Assembly (NCBI RefSeq): GCF_003855155.1
Contig: NZ_CP034073.1
Location: 4,836,001-4,900,000, forward strand
Source: Shewanella psychromarinicola
GTDB lineage: Bacteria; Pseudomonadota; Gammaproteobacteria; Enterobacterales; Shewanellaceae
DNA: 64,000 nucleotides
Reading direction: 5' to 3'
Under the pieces are notes generated by a model. The model made no database searches, had not been told where the DNA came from, and saw only the letters and a program-made list of their open reading frames with translations. This document shows positions 1 to 9,243 of the stretch, in pieces (the first letter of the stretch is position 1; each line of letters begins with the position of its first letter). Made by a program: the position numbers and the translations under genes.

Positions 1-117
1 TTAAAAATGGCAACACTCTCTGTCACCCTTGATGGAGCCTTAAACATTATCTTTTATTTAGCGGATAACCGACACAAAATGATATGACGATTAAAGCACA
101 CCAATTAGCTCAACCTA

Positions 118-420
118 TTATATACCCAAGTCACTTCAACATGCTCGTTTCAGTACTCCTGTAGGATAACAGAACAGGGCAGTGATTGAAGACAATGGTG
201 ACGCCTTACCGAGAGCGTCGCTTCGCGACTGATAGGTTCTAGGAACTCGCAAGCTCGCCAGAGGGCGGTGCTTCGCTCCTTCTAGGTGCTAGGTTTTAGG
301 TCCTAGATTCTAGAAGCGTAGCGTCCTCGAAGACCGCAGGTTGTCCTAGCAGCCGCAGGCGCTCTATTCCTAGACCCTAGTTGGACGCAGTCCGCCTAGA
401 ACCTAGCAGCGAAGCGTATA
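118..420. repeat. CTAG-rich dispersed repeat, copy 1
   Basis: This non-coding stretch opens with a 22-bp block at 132-153 (CACTTCAACATGCTCGTTTC, then AG) that recurs with one mismatch at 59360-59381. It continues as a mosaic of short GC-rich palindromes separated by CTAG tetramers. I count ten CTAG between 239 and 405, plus two more in the hairpin at 435-470, which is very dense for a gamma-proteobacterium. A second matching block (331-364) resembles 59471-59504. No reading frame is evident. It is probably a non-autonomous, REP or MITE-like repeat, but the family name is unknown to me. Confidence 0.6.
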
Positions 421-434
421 TGTCCTGTATATAT

Positions 435-470
435 GGTTAACACTAGCGTATTTCAAGGCTAGTGTTAACC
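435..470 (-). terminator. Perfect 12-bp hairpin downstream of the M16 protease
   Basis: GGTTAACACTAG at 435-446 pairs perfectly with CTAGTGTTAACC at 459-470 across a 12-nt loop. It lies 22 bp beyond the stop codon of the minus-strand protease gene. There is no T-run after the stem on either strand, so it may be an mRNA-stabilising or repeat-associated hairpin, not an intrinsic terminator. Confidence 0.45.
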
Positions 471-491
471 TTCGTAGTAACAAGTGTTCAA

Positions 492-3347
492 CTAGTCGAC
501 AAGTGTCACCATTTCAATCTGATACCCCAGCGCTTTTAGTTGAGGTTCAACGATGGATTTATCACCGACAACTAACATCACCATCGTATTGATATCTAAT
601 AATTTACTGGCAAGTTTATTTAACTCATCCGTCGAAATGGTTTTAACAATTTCATCTTGCTGAGCGGTAAAGTTTCTATCTAACTGATAGCGCTGGATCA
701 TCCTTAAAAAACCGGCTTTTTGATACGGAGTTTCGTATTCTAACGCTTGGCTTTGCGCAATCGAACTGCGCATAAAGGCACTTTCTTCGTCGGTCATACC
801 TGATGCTTGGTAAGCATTAATTTCGTTGACAAACTCAGCCAACGCTAAGCCGGTCACATCGCTTCTGACGCTGGCATTGGCAATAAACTGACCCGAATCT
901 TCAGCACCACTAAATTGAGTGCGAGCGCCATAAGTGTAACCTTTATCTTCACGTAGATTAAGATTGATACGGCTGTTAAATGCTCCCCCTAATGGATAGT
1001 TCATCAAATAAGCCTTAAAGTAATCACCCGTTGTGTCGTAAGGTAACGACACTTGGCCAATATCAATGACCGACTGAGCGGCTCCCGGTTTATCAATCAA
1101 ATAAATGGTGTTTTTATGGTGTGTTGGCAGTGCAGGTAATGCGGCAACCTGAGTCGCCTCGCCTTGCCATTCATTAAACATCGACAATTTTGGCATGATC
1201 TGTTGCTGATTTAAGTCTGACACCACCACCATTTGAGCATTACCGGCACGATATTGCTGCTGATAAAATTGCTTCACATCAGCCAGTGTTAATGCCGATA
1301 TTGAGGTTATGGTGCCATCACTGCTGATCCCCATTGGGCTATCGGCACCGTATAGCAATTTTGAAAAGCCACTGCGAGCAAGATAGTTCGCATCGGACAT
1401 TTGATGTTGCAAGCCTTGCAACTGCTGCTGCTTCAGTCTTTCAAAATCTGCCGCCACAAAACCTGGGCTAAATAAGCGCTCTTTAACGATGGCAAGCGTG
1501 GCATCAAGATTTTCGGTCAAACTTGATACTTTAATGTAACTCTGTGAATTACTCGCGCCAAAGCTAATTGACGAACCCAGCAGATCAAGCGCGCCAGCCA
1601 GTGCTTCACTGCTGCGTTGCGCACTTGACTCATTAAGCATGGACGCAGTTAACTCGGCCAGACCCGCCTGATTGATGGGTGCTAAGCGATGACCGCCATC
1701 TAAATAAATAAGCAATTCGACCGTTGGGGTTTCATCACTTTCGGTGCCCATGACGTTAATGCCATTGGCGAGTTGACTGTCCCACAATTGTGGCACGGTC
1801 AATAACGGTGCGGCGGCAGACGACGGCATTTTATTACGATCAAATGAGGATTTAGCTAAGGTAATATCGGTTAATCCCGTTACCGCATCTTGTGCTATTG
1901 GCAAGGTACTAGGCTCGAAATTATCAGCATGGGCAATCAATTGCGTTTGCCCTTCTGGCACCACACTCATCACTACCATTGGCTTATTTTTAATGTAGGT
2001 ATTAAACACGCGCATCACATCGGCTTGGGTCACATTGGCATAACGGGCTAAATCTGATGCCACCATGTCCGGTTTGCCAAAAAAGGTTTGATTGGAGGCA
2101 AGTGTTGATACTTTTCCGGCCACGCTTTGCATCCCAAAAATAGTCGACGCTTCGAACTGCACTTTGACTTTCTGTAAGTCGTCGTCGGTAACACCGCGTT
2201 GTTCAAACTCAGCGATGGTTTGATTAATTTTGATTTCAAGTTCAGCAAGACTGCCGCCTTTAGCGGGGTTCGCCACTGCGTACAGTGATAGCTGGCAGGT
2301 GAGCTCTTGGCAAGGATGGCTCACCGCAGCTTGTACCGCATAGCCATCTTTGACTAAGTTTTTATAAATGAGCGAGGTTTTGCCGCCACCGAGAATATTG
2401 GCCAGTAGATCTAATGGCGCTTCATCTTTGTGCTGCACGTAAACCGTTGGGAAACCTATATAAATCAATGGCAAATGTACTTTGTCTTCCATTGAGATAT
2501 AACGAGTTTTATCCAATGTCACCATGGTTTTAGCGTCAGGCTTAACCTTAGGTCCTGCTGGGATTTCACCAAAATACTTATTTACCCACGTCAGCGTTTG
2601 CATTTCATTAAAGTCACCACCAATGGTTAAGGTGGCATTGTTAGGCCCATACCAACGTTGGAAGAAATGCTTCACGTCATCAACCGTGGCGCGATTTAAA
2701 TCGTCTGGCCAGCCAATTACAGGCCAAGAGTACGGATGCCCCGCAGGATAAAATGCTTGGTTAAAACGCTCATTCAATCGCCCGTATGGACGGTTATCAA
2801 TCCGCTGTGCGCGTTCATTTTTAACGGTTTCTCGCTGTACTTCGAATTTTTCGCTCGTCAGTGCGGGTAAGAAAAAGCCCATACGATCTGACTCTAACCA
2901 GAGCATTTTTTCTAATTGGTTACTCGGCACCGTTTCAAAGTAATTGGTTCTGTCGGTATTGGTGCTACCGTTCAATGTTCCGCCGGCTTCAGTAACAACT
3001 TTAAAATGCTGTTCGTCACCAACATGTTGCGATCCTTGGAACATCATGTGTTCAAATAGATGGGCAAAACCACTGCGGCCGGCTAATTCACGCGCCGATC
3101 CCACATGGTAGGTTACATCGACATGAACTAAAGGATCAGACTTGTCTTGATGTAAAATAACGGTTAAGCCATTGGCTAACTGATATTTTTTATAGGGAAT
3201 ACTGACTTGATTTTCGGACGCAGTGGCCGTTTCAATTAAGCTCACGCCTTGGGGTAAACTCGGTGATTTGTGGGCGTCATATGCACAACCACTCAATGCC
3301 GCACTGATAGCTGCAGCGAATATCCATTGATTTACATTTAGTTTCAA
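492..3347 (-). CDS. M16 family zinc metallopeptidase, outer-membrane-type lipoprotein
   Basis: A large pitrilysin-like (M16) peptidase of about 951 residues with the inverted zinc motif HLFEH at residues 96-100 and two M16 halves, as usual for this periplasmic family. I choose the TTG start at 3347, not the upstream ATG at 3383. The TTG follows a good AAGGAG ribosome site and gives a textbook lipoprotein signal: a charged start, a hydrophobic run and the lipobox LSGC with Cys21. The cysteine would be lipidated and the enzyme anchored in the envelope facing the periplasm. Members of this family degrade peptides or process secreted proteins; the substrate here is unknown. It is transcribed alone, after yqaA. 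Confidence 0.9.
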   Translation of the reverse strand: MKLNVNQWIFAAAISAALSGCAYDAHKSPSLPQGVSLIETATASENQVSIPYKKYQLANGLTVILHQDKSDPLVHVDVTYHVGSARELAGRSGFAHLFEHMMFQGSQHVGDEQHFKVVTEAGGTLNGSTNTDRTNYFETVPSNQLEKMLWLESDRMGFFLPALTSEKFEVQRETVKNERAQRIDNRPYGRLNERFNQAFYPAGHPYSWPVIGWPDDLNRATVDDVKHFFQRWYGPNNATLTIGGDFNEMQTLTWVNKYFGEIPAGPKVKPDAKTMVTLDKTRYISMEDKVHLPLIYIGFPTVYVQHKDEAPLDLLANILGGGKTSLIYKNLVKDGYAVQAAVSHPCQELTCQLSLYAVANPAKGGSLAELEIKINQTIAEFEQRGVTDDDLQKVKVQFEASTIFGMQSVAGKVSTLASNQTFFGKPDMVASDLARYANVTQADVMRVFNTYIKNKPMVVMSVVPEGQTQLIAHADNFEPSTLPIAQDAVTGLTDITLAKSSFDRNKMPSSAAAPLLTVPQLWDSQLANGINVMGTESDETPTVELLIYLDGGHRLAPINQAGLAELTASMLNESSAQRSSEALAGALDLLGSSISFGASNSQSYIKVSSLTENLDATLAIVKERLFSPGFVAADFERLKQQQLQGLQHQMSDANYLARSGFSKLLYGADSPMGISSDGTITSISALTLADVKQFYQQQYRAGNAQMVVVSDLNQQQIMPKLSMFNEWQGEATQVAALPALPTHHKNTIYLIDKPGAAQSVIDIGQVSLPYDTTGDYFKAYLMNYPLGGAFNSRINLNLREDKGYTYGARTQFSGAEDSGQFIANASVRSDVTGLALAEFVNEINAYQASGMTDEESAFMRSSIAQSQALEYETPYQKAGFLRMIQRYQLDRNFTAQQDEIVKTISTDELNKLASKLLDINTMVMLVVGDKSIVEPQLKALGYQIEMVTLVD

Positions 3348-3404
3348 AATCGACTCCTTTCTTATTACAACAAACATAACCACAGTTGCAGAAATGACAA
3401 AATA

Positions 3405-3833
3405 TCAATACTCAACCATATACATAACCAAGAATACGATGACGCTGTAACGTAATAGCTTACCGATAAACATCAACAATGAAGCAGGCACAATGGGCAT
3501 TTTCAGCCACCCAGCCAGTAAACATAACAAATCACCGATTATCGGTAACCAAGACAATAGTAAGGCCCACAGACCATATTTTTCAATCCATGCCAGTGCA
3601 TAGCGATATTGACGTCGTTGAATATCTTGTGGATTTTTGGCTAATCGCCCTGCACGACCAAGGCCATAGCTGGTTATCGCCCCCAGCGTATTCCCTATGC
3701 TGGCCAGTATCAATAATTCAAGCCATGATGATGGTGTTTGATTCAATAATCCTACGAGTAACACTTCAGAGCCGCCAGGCAATAAGGTTGCGGCAAAAAA
3801 AGCGCCGCTGAACATCAACCACAAACTGGTCAT
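3405..3833 (-). CDS. yqaA: YqaA-like small inner-membrane protein (VTT/DedA-related)
   Basis: A 142-residue membrane protein with hydrophobic helices around residues 5-25, 38-55, 88-110 and 115-138. The loop with the GxxxxxxSYGLGR-like segment resembles E. coli YqaA of the SNARE-associated/VTT group. The ATG at 3833 has AAGGG about 7 nt upstream. In Vibrio this gene often sits between pcm and nlpD; here it is elsewhere. DedA-type proteins are linked to lipid carrier flipping and membrane homeostasis, but a specific role for YqaA is not established. Confidence 0.8.
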   Translation of the reverse strand: MTSLWLMFSGAFFAATLLPGGSEVLLVGLLNQTPSSWLELLILASIGNTLGAITSYGLGRAGRLAKNPQDIQRRQYRYALAWIEKYGLWALLLSWLPIIGDLLCLLAGWLKMPIVPASLLMFIGKLLRYSVIVFLVMYMVEY

Positions 3834-3861
3834 TGATAACCCTTTTTACTAGTGTTCATAT

Positions 3862-4074
3862 TCATTTAACGAACCCATTCATAGTGTTTTCATCATACTG
3901 ACGAAGTGACAACATCACTATTTGTCGATGAATTTGCTCAGCCGATATCTTAACGTTAATCTGCTCAGAGTAAATGCGTAACAACATGATAGCTAGGGCC
4001 GATTGCTCTTTTGGGGCAACAATTTGTTCGCAAAAAAAATGATTAACACTTTGGATGAATATGATGTGGCGCAA
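3862..4074 (-). CDS. Possible short hypothetical ORF upstream of yqaA
   Basis: A 70-codon frame with only a TTG start, directly preceded in frame by a stop codon. Its composition is reasonably protein-like (SAEQIHRQIVMLSLRQYDE near the C-terminus), but I recognise no family. Another frame just upstream starts with ATG at about 4107 after an AGGTGAG ribosome site and stops after about 20 codons. The two could be one small gene broken by a frameshift. Doubtful. Confidence 0.2.
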   Translation of the reverse strand: MRHIIFIQSVNHFFCEQIVAPKEQSALAIMLLRIYSEQINVKISAEQIHRQIVMLSLRQYDENTMNGFVK

Positions 4075-4700
4075 ATATTAGCGACAAAGACGCTTGTTTA
4101 CCCATAAACTCACCTGTTTAGGCAAATACTGCTAGCAGCAGTGGTTTTTTCTACTGCGTTATCACTTATTCATCTACAACAACTCAACCTCATTAACTCT
4201 GCCTGTAGAAAATTGCCACAAACAGCTACAAAAAATCATCTTCAAATATCAACAGGCTCTCATCAAATGGTGACAACATCCATTACCTCAAAGCTTCATT
4301 TTGTGCCACGCCATTTAGGTGCATTGGCCCGTTATAGCTTAATCAGTTAATGATTAGTAAAAAAACGTAAAGTTATAATAACAAAGTTAATTATTCATAT
4401 AAGTTATAATAACAAAGTTAGTTATTCATCTAAGTTATAATAAAATAACGTTGTTTGTCATTCGTTCAGTTCATACAATGCAGTTAATATTTATTAACCT
4501 TATCAGGTTGATTAGCGAACGGTTGAGTATAAACACCATCCATCGCCTTCAACAAGCTAGACAGTAATACAGCACCATATCGCCATCGAAAGGTTTAGCT
4601 TTTAGTAATTAATCACTCATTAGTGAACGTAATGAGTCAAGCACAACGACGTTGTCTAGTCAGATTTAGTGACGTCATAATGACATAATTTGGAACTTTC
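4075..4700. other. Intergenic region with 31-bp tandem repeat
   Basis: No convincing gene. The region is AT-rich and contains a 31-bp tandem repeat (listed separately) and the upstream region of the symporter gene. A short open frame at 4141-4350 lacks family features and a clear ribosome site. Confidence 0.6.
4370..4448. repeat. 31-bp direct tandem repeat, about 2.5 copies
   Basis: Units at 4370-4400 and 4401-4431 share the core AAGTTATAATAACAAAGTTA and differ at only a few bases. A third partial copy starts at 4432. The repeat is intergenic, about 250 bp upstream of the symporter gene. Confidence 0.75.
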
Positions 4701-5954
4701 ATGATATTGAAAACGCTCAATCGCATCCCTTTTTGGCAGAAAGTCATTGCTGGTTTTGTTTTGGGGACGCTCACAGGCGTCGGCTTAGGTGAATCAGCCG
4801 TGATGTTAAAACCGCTTGGCGATTTGTTCATTAGTGCCATTAAAATGCTGGTCGCTCCTTTGGTATTTTGCGCCATAGTGGTCAGTATTACGTCGCTGGG
4901 TTCGCAAGGTAATTTAAAACGCTTAAGCTTTAAAACCTTAGCCATGTTTATGTTTACTGGCACGATAGCTTCATTTATTGGGTTAACGGTTGGCAGTCTT
5001 ATGGACATGGGCGGTAACCTCGCGTTAGCCACCTCTGAAGTGCGTGAACGAGATATCCCTGGCTTCGCACAAGTGCTGCTTAACATGATCCCTGTTAATC
5101 CATTTGCCTCTTTAGCTGACGGCAATGTATTGCAAATCATCGTTTTTGCCGCTTTGGTTGGTATCGCCATTAATACTGTTGGTGAGAAAGCTGCCCCCTT
5201 AAAAAATGCCATCGAAGCCGGTGCTGAAGTGATGTTCCAATTAACACGTATGGTGTTAAAGCTAACGCCAATTGGTGTATTTGGCTTAATGGCATGGGTT
5301 GTGGGCGAGTATGGGTTAAGCACGTTATTGCCTTTAGGTAAGTTTATTCTTGCGATTTATATTGCCGCCTCAATACACATAGTGTTTGTGTATGGCGGAT
5401 TAGTGAAATTTGCTGCTGGTCTTAGTCCGTTGAAGTTTTTCCGCAAAGCCATACCAGCACAAATTGTCGCCTTTAGTACCGCATCAAGTTTTGGAACCTT
5501 GCCAGCAAGTACTCGCTGTACTGAGGCTATGGGAGTATCAAAACGTTACAGTGCTTTTGTGTTGCCATTAGGTGCAACCATGAATATGGACGGTTGTGGC
5601 GGAATTTACCCTGCCATTGCGGCCATTTTTATTGCTCAAATTTATGGCATCTCGCTCGATATGACTGACTATATGTTGATTGCGGTAACCGCAACGGTCG
5701 CGTCTATCGGAACCGCGGGTGTACCGGGTAGCGCGATGGTAATGTTAACAGTGACATTAGGCGTTATTGGTTTACCACTTGAAGGTATTGCCTTTATCGC
5801 AGCCATTGACCGTATTGTTGATATGATCCGCACTGCAACCAATATCACTGGCGATATGATGACCGCGGTTGTGATAGGTAAAAGTGAAGGCCAGCTTGAT
5901 GTTGAACAGTTTTACTCTGACGAAACACCGGTGCAACAACCAGCCGTTTCGTGA
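4701..5954 (+). CDS. Sodium:dicarboxylate/amino-acid symporter (DAACS family)
   Basis: A 417-residue inner-membrane carrier of the GltP/DctA/SstT type. The signature segments are in order: the serine-rich HP1 hairpin (STASSFGTLPAS), the unwound TM7 motif NMDG, the HP2 hairpin (GTAGVPGSAMVML) and the TM8 motif DRIVDMIRTATNITGD. These residues bind sodium and an acidic substrate in family members. The substrate (C4-dicarboxylate, glutamate or other) cannot be told from the sequence. The gene stands alone, convergent with the porin, and shares a bidirectional terminator with it. Confidence 0.9.
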   Translation: MILKTLNRIPFWQKVIAGFVLGTLTGVGLGESAVMLKPLGDLFISAIKMLVAPLVFCAIVVSITSLGSQGNLKRLSFKTLAMFMFTGTIASFIGLTVGSLMDMGGNLALATSEVRERDIPGFAQVLLNMIPVNPFASLADGNVLQIIVFAALVGIAINTVGEKAAPLKNAIEAGAEVMFQLTRMVLKLTPIGVFGLMAWVVGEYGLSTLLPLGKFILAIYIAASIHIVFVYGGLVKFAAGLSPLKFFRKAIPAQIVAFSTASSFGTLPASTRCTEAMGVSKRYSAFVLPLGATMNMDGCGGIYPAIAAIFIAQIYGISLDMTDYMLIAVTATVASIGTAGVPGSAMVMLTVTLGVIGLPLEGIAFIAAIDRIVDMIRTATNITGDMMTAVVIGKSEGQLDVEQFYSDETPVQQPAVS

Positions 5955-5984
5955 TGTTTCGCGCTAATAGCGTCAAATAGTAAT

Positions 5985-6018
5985 AAAAAAGCGAGTATCT
6001 ATTGATACTCGCTTTTTT
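5985..6018. terminator. Bidirectional intrinsic terminator
   Basis: The stem GCGAGTAT (5991-5998) / ATACTCGC (6005-6012) is flanked by six A and six T residues. It can therefore act for the symporter on the plus strand and the porin on the minus strand. Confidence 0.9.
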
Positions 6019-6049
6019 ACAAAATAGTACGCTTATCGTTTATTGATGA

Positions 6050-7321
6050 TTAGAATTTAGCGTTTGCCCACAACCACACTTTATCGGTATCGACTTTACC
6101 AGCGCCGGCATCGCCCGCTGAGTAAGCGGCGTATTTAACGCCTACGGTATAATGTTTATCAATAGGTAAACTAAATACCGCATCTACTTCGTTACCTAAA
6201 TCATTAACAGTGGCACTTGACTCGTCAGCTTCAAAATCATGATAAACCAGCGCCCATTTGCCGCCCACTAAGCTACCACCGACTGACACATAAGTATCGG
6301 CCAAGCCTTGCTTGGGTGTGGCTAAGAATTGATCTGACCAACCATTAAATGCGTGCAAAGTGGCCAGTGGCGTCGCAAAACCGTACTCGCCATTGTCAGA
6401 ACCGAGTAATTCATAACCTACTTTAAAGGTTAAACCGCTAACACCTACACCGATTTCTCCTAGCATATAATCTGCAGAATATGAGGTTGTTGCCTTGTCA
6501 GCATCTTGAGTGGCATATTCTAGGGTATAAAGTAGTTTAATTTTATCGAGATTTTTGGCACCAGCAAAGCGAACACCATAGGTGTCAATACCATTGTCAA
6601 TGTTAGTATCTTCTTCGAGTAAATAGCCATAAGCGCTAAGCTTACCCAAACCTAAATTGTATGATGCATTGATGATGTGATCTTTTGAATCAATGTCTTT
6701 AATGTCAGCAAAAATACGGTTGCGTTTGTAGAGGTAGCCATAATCAATGCTAAAGTCATTAATACCATATTGCAGGGTGACAGCATCGAATGTTTGGCGA
6801 TCTTGACGCCAGCCGACATGGCCTAAGAAACGCATGTTATCAAGTGCTATCACTTGGCGACCCACTTTGGCTTTAAAGCCACTGCGTTTGTATTGTAAGA
6901 ACGCTTGGTCTAATTCAGTGGTTTCAGGGTCTGCAATCACTGAGTAATCAGTATTATTGCCAATGGCGTCGTTGTAATCATTTACCCCAGCCACACTGCG
7001 AGAGTCTTCAAACTCAACCAAAGCGCTTAATCCATAATACTCGGCCGTCGCAAAGGTTAAGCGGGTACGCAAGGTCAATGCATCGGCATCTTTCAATGCA
7101 TTTTCTTGATCGACCGATTCATAGCGTAAATTTAAATTCGCGTTTACGGTACCTTGAGTAACAGCATCGGCAACCGAAGTAACTTTGACGTCTGCGGCAT
7201 TGGCGCTTCCCATGGCCAATAACACCGAACAGGTTAATGCTGATAAAGCCCATTTTTTAGCTGCAGTAGAATTGTGGCAAGCCTTATCTGCAACTTGACT
7301 AGCAAGCAGTTTGTTATTCAT
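6050..7321 (-). CDS. Outer-membrane beta-barrel porin (alginate-export-like)
   Basis: A 423-residue protein with a long signal peptide. After a charged N-region, the hydrophobic stretch ends at GSANA, so cleavage is expected near residue 42. The rest alternates short amphipathic strands and acidic loops and ends in a terminal Phe (WANAKF), as expected for a beta-barrel assembled by Bam. The start ATG at 7321 has AGGGATG upstream. The pattern fits the alginate-export/OprD-like porins common in Shewanella, but the substrate is unknown. It is monocistronic, with a long 5' intergenic region that probably holds its control sites. Confidence 0.75.
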   Translation of the reverse strand: MNNKLLASQVADKACHNSTAAKKWALSALTCSVLLAMGSANAADVKVTSVADAVTQGTVNANLNLRYESVDQENALKDADALTLRTRLTFATAEYYGLSALVEFEDSRSVAGVNDYNDAIGNNTDYSVIADPETTELDQAFLQYKRSGFKAKVGRQVIALDNMRFLGHVGWRQDRQTFDAVTLQYGINDFSIDYGYLYKRNRIFADIKDIDSKDHIINASYNLGLGKLSAYGYLLEEDTNIDNGIDTYGVRFAGAKNLDKIKLLYTLEYATQDADKATTSYSADYMLGEIGVGVSGLTFKVGYELLGSDNGEYGFATPLATLHAFNGWSDQFLATPKQGLADTYVSVGGSLVGGKWALVYHDFEADESSATVNDLGNEVDAVFSLPIDKHYTVGVKYAAYSAGDAGAGKVDTDKVWLWANAKF

Positions 7322-8050
7322 CTTACATCCCTAATTGTTATTTTGAGTTAAGTTAAGTTAAATTACCGGTAAGTTAAATATACGTAAAATATATGACTAT
7401 CAAGTTAACTGGTATTAACTTTAGCGGCTTCACGAATCCATTTCCGTGATTTATCCTGCATTTTAGATGCTTGTTTGCCTAGATATTGACGCTAATTCAA
7501 AATTTGCGACTTTTGACCGGTAAAATTAACGGCCTGTCGAACTAATAGTATTTTAGGCTGATGTTATCTTGGTAATAAAACCATTAACAAAAACGGTAAC
7601 TTAGATACCTATAAAGAGGTATACGGATAAGCTTTCTGCTAAAAATGGACTTTAGTATATGTTATCTTTCGATTTGTGATACCCAATATGATGGACATAC
7701 AAATAAGCTAAAATACCAATATTCAGGGTGAGTCAGTGAACACTTCTTAAACTGATATAGTGCGTTTAATGAACAGATAGCACTCTTAACATATTCGTAA
7801 CCTAGTCGGTTTGTTGTTTTTATTTGCAGGCTAAGAGTAGCATTTAAAAAGTAACCGTTTGGGCAATTTCTTCTTACCAATATAGTTTGTAAAACATACC
7901 GCCTTGCTGTTTATCTTTGACACCTATGTGATAAAGACTAATGCTAGGGCAAACAATTCTTTCACAACCATAACGCCACGATTGCTCAGTATTAAAAGTT
8001 AACTATGCCAATATAAATCCAATAGCAGTATCTACTTTACCTTTGAGATA
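7322..8050. other. Long AT-rich intergenic region upstream of the porin gene
   Basis: About 730 bp between porin and oadB. It contains GTTAAGTTAAGTTAAAT-like short repeats just upstream of the porin. I see no gene I would defend; a 72-codon minus-strand frame at 7662-7880 has no ribosome site or family features. The porin promoter should lie here, but I cannot place it with confidence. Confidence 0.5.
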
Positions 8051-8085
8051 AAAACAAAAAAGCCAATGCTGGCGCATTGGCTTTT
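8051..8085 (-). terminator. Intrinsic terminator of the oadGAB operon
   Basis: Stem AGCCAATG (8061-8068) / CATTGGCT (8075-8082) with a 6-nt loop, followed on the minus strand by a T-rich run (8051-8060). It lies about 20 bp after the oadB stop codon. Confidence 0.9.
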
Positions 8086-8103
8086 CAACTCAATCGATAA
8101 CGT

Positions 8104-9234
8104 TTAGCCTAACACTGCCAACAATACGCCGGCGGCAACGGCACTACCCAACACACCGGCAACGTTAGGGCCCATGGCGTGCATTAACAAGAAGTTTTGG
8201 TTGTTAGACTCCAATCCCACTTTATTCACCACACGGGCTGCCATTGGCACAGCAGAAACACCTGCAGCACCAATAAGCGGATTGATTTTCCCCCCAGTAA
8301 GCTTACTCATTAATTTAGCCATCAATACACCAGAAGCGGTACCAATACTAAATGCGACCGCGCCAAGGATTAAAATACCGAGGGTTTCGATACGCAGAAA
8401 TTGATCAGCTGATAATTTAGAGCCGACAGCAAGACCTAAAAAGATCGTCACAATGTTGATTAACTCATTTTGAGCCGTTTTCGATAAACGGTCTACCACG
8501 CCTGATTCGCGCATTAAATTACCCAAACAGAACATGCCGATTAATGGCGTTGCTGCAGGTAAAAATAAAATGGTTAATCCTAGTACCATCAATGGAAAAA
8601 TAATTTTTTCCATTTTGCTGACTTCACGCAATTGCTCCATTTTGATTTCACGTTCAGCTTTGGTGGTCAGTAGCCTCATGATAGGAGGCTGAATTAACGG
8701 CACGAGCGCCATGTAGGAATAGGCCGCAACCGCAATGGCACCTAACAATTCAGGCGCTAGTTTGGAGGCTAAGAAAATCGCTGTAGGACCATCGGCACCT
8801 CCAATAATGGCAATGGCAGCGGCATCTTGCATACTAAACTCAAAACCAGGCACCCAATTTAAGGCAATAGCACCCAGTAGTGTCACAAAAATGCCAAATT
8901 GTGCCGCAGCACCAAGTAATAAGGTTTTAGGGTTGGCAATTAATGCCCCAAAGTCAGTTAATGCACCTACCCCCATAAAAATGAGCAATGGGAATACACC
9001 GGTTTCGATCCCTACATGATAGGCGTAGAACAGCAAACCACCTTCATCGGTAAAGCCAGCGTTTGGGATGTTGGCTAATATAGCGCCAAATCCAATGGGT
9101 AATAATAATAGTGGTTCAAAACCTTTAATTATTGCTAAAAATAGCAATAAACAACCAACCGCCATCATCAGTAGTTGACCACCACTAAAGTTGGCGACAC
9201 CCGTTTCGCCCCAAAAGGCCAATAATCCTTCCAT
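8104..9234 (-). CDS. oadB: Oxaloacetate decarboxylase (Na+ pump) beta subunit
   Basis: A 376-residue polytopic inner-membrane protein that uses decarboxylation of carboxybiotin to export sodium ions. The conserved segments [15 protein letters not shown] and [14 protein letters not shown] are present, and the C-terminus [18 protein letters not shown] matches the family. It is the last gene of the oadGAB operon, starting 9 bp after the oadA stop with AGAGGT as ribosome site. It works with OadA and OadG in converting oxaloacetate to pyruvate. Related beta subunits of methylmalonyl-CoA or glutaconyl-CoA decarboxylases exist, but the OadA partner decides the call. Confidence 0.95.
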   Translation of the reverse strand: MEGLLAFWGETGVANFSGGQLLMMAVGCLLLFLAIIKGFEPLLLLPIGFGAILANIPNAGFTDEGGLLFYAYHVGIETGVFPLLIFMGVGALTDFGALIANPKTLLLGAAAQFGIFVTLLGAIALNWVPGFEFSMQDAAAIAIIGGADGPTAIFLASKLAPELLGAIAVAAYSYMALVPLIQPPIMRLLTTKAEREIKMEQLREVSKMEKIIFPLMVLGLTILFLPAATPLIGMFCLGNLMRESGVVDRLSKTAQNELINIVTIFLGLAVGSKLSADQFLRIETLGILILGAVAFSIGTASGVLMAKLMSKLTGGKINPLIGAAGVSAVPMAARVVNKVGLESNNQNFLLMHAMGPNVAGVLGSAVAAGVLLAVLG

Positions 9235-9243
9235 TTAGACCTC

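Noticed and set aside
4637..5323. A 228-codon minus-strand open frame
   Set aside because: It lies wholly antisense to the well-supported symporter gene and has no family features.
7662..7880. 72-codon minus-strand frame in the porin upstream region
   Set aside because: No ribosome site, no family pattern and AT-rich composition typical of non-coding DNA.
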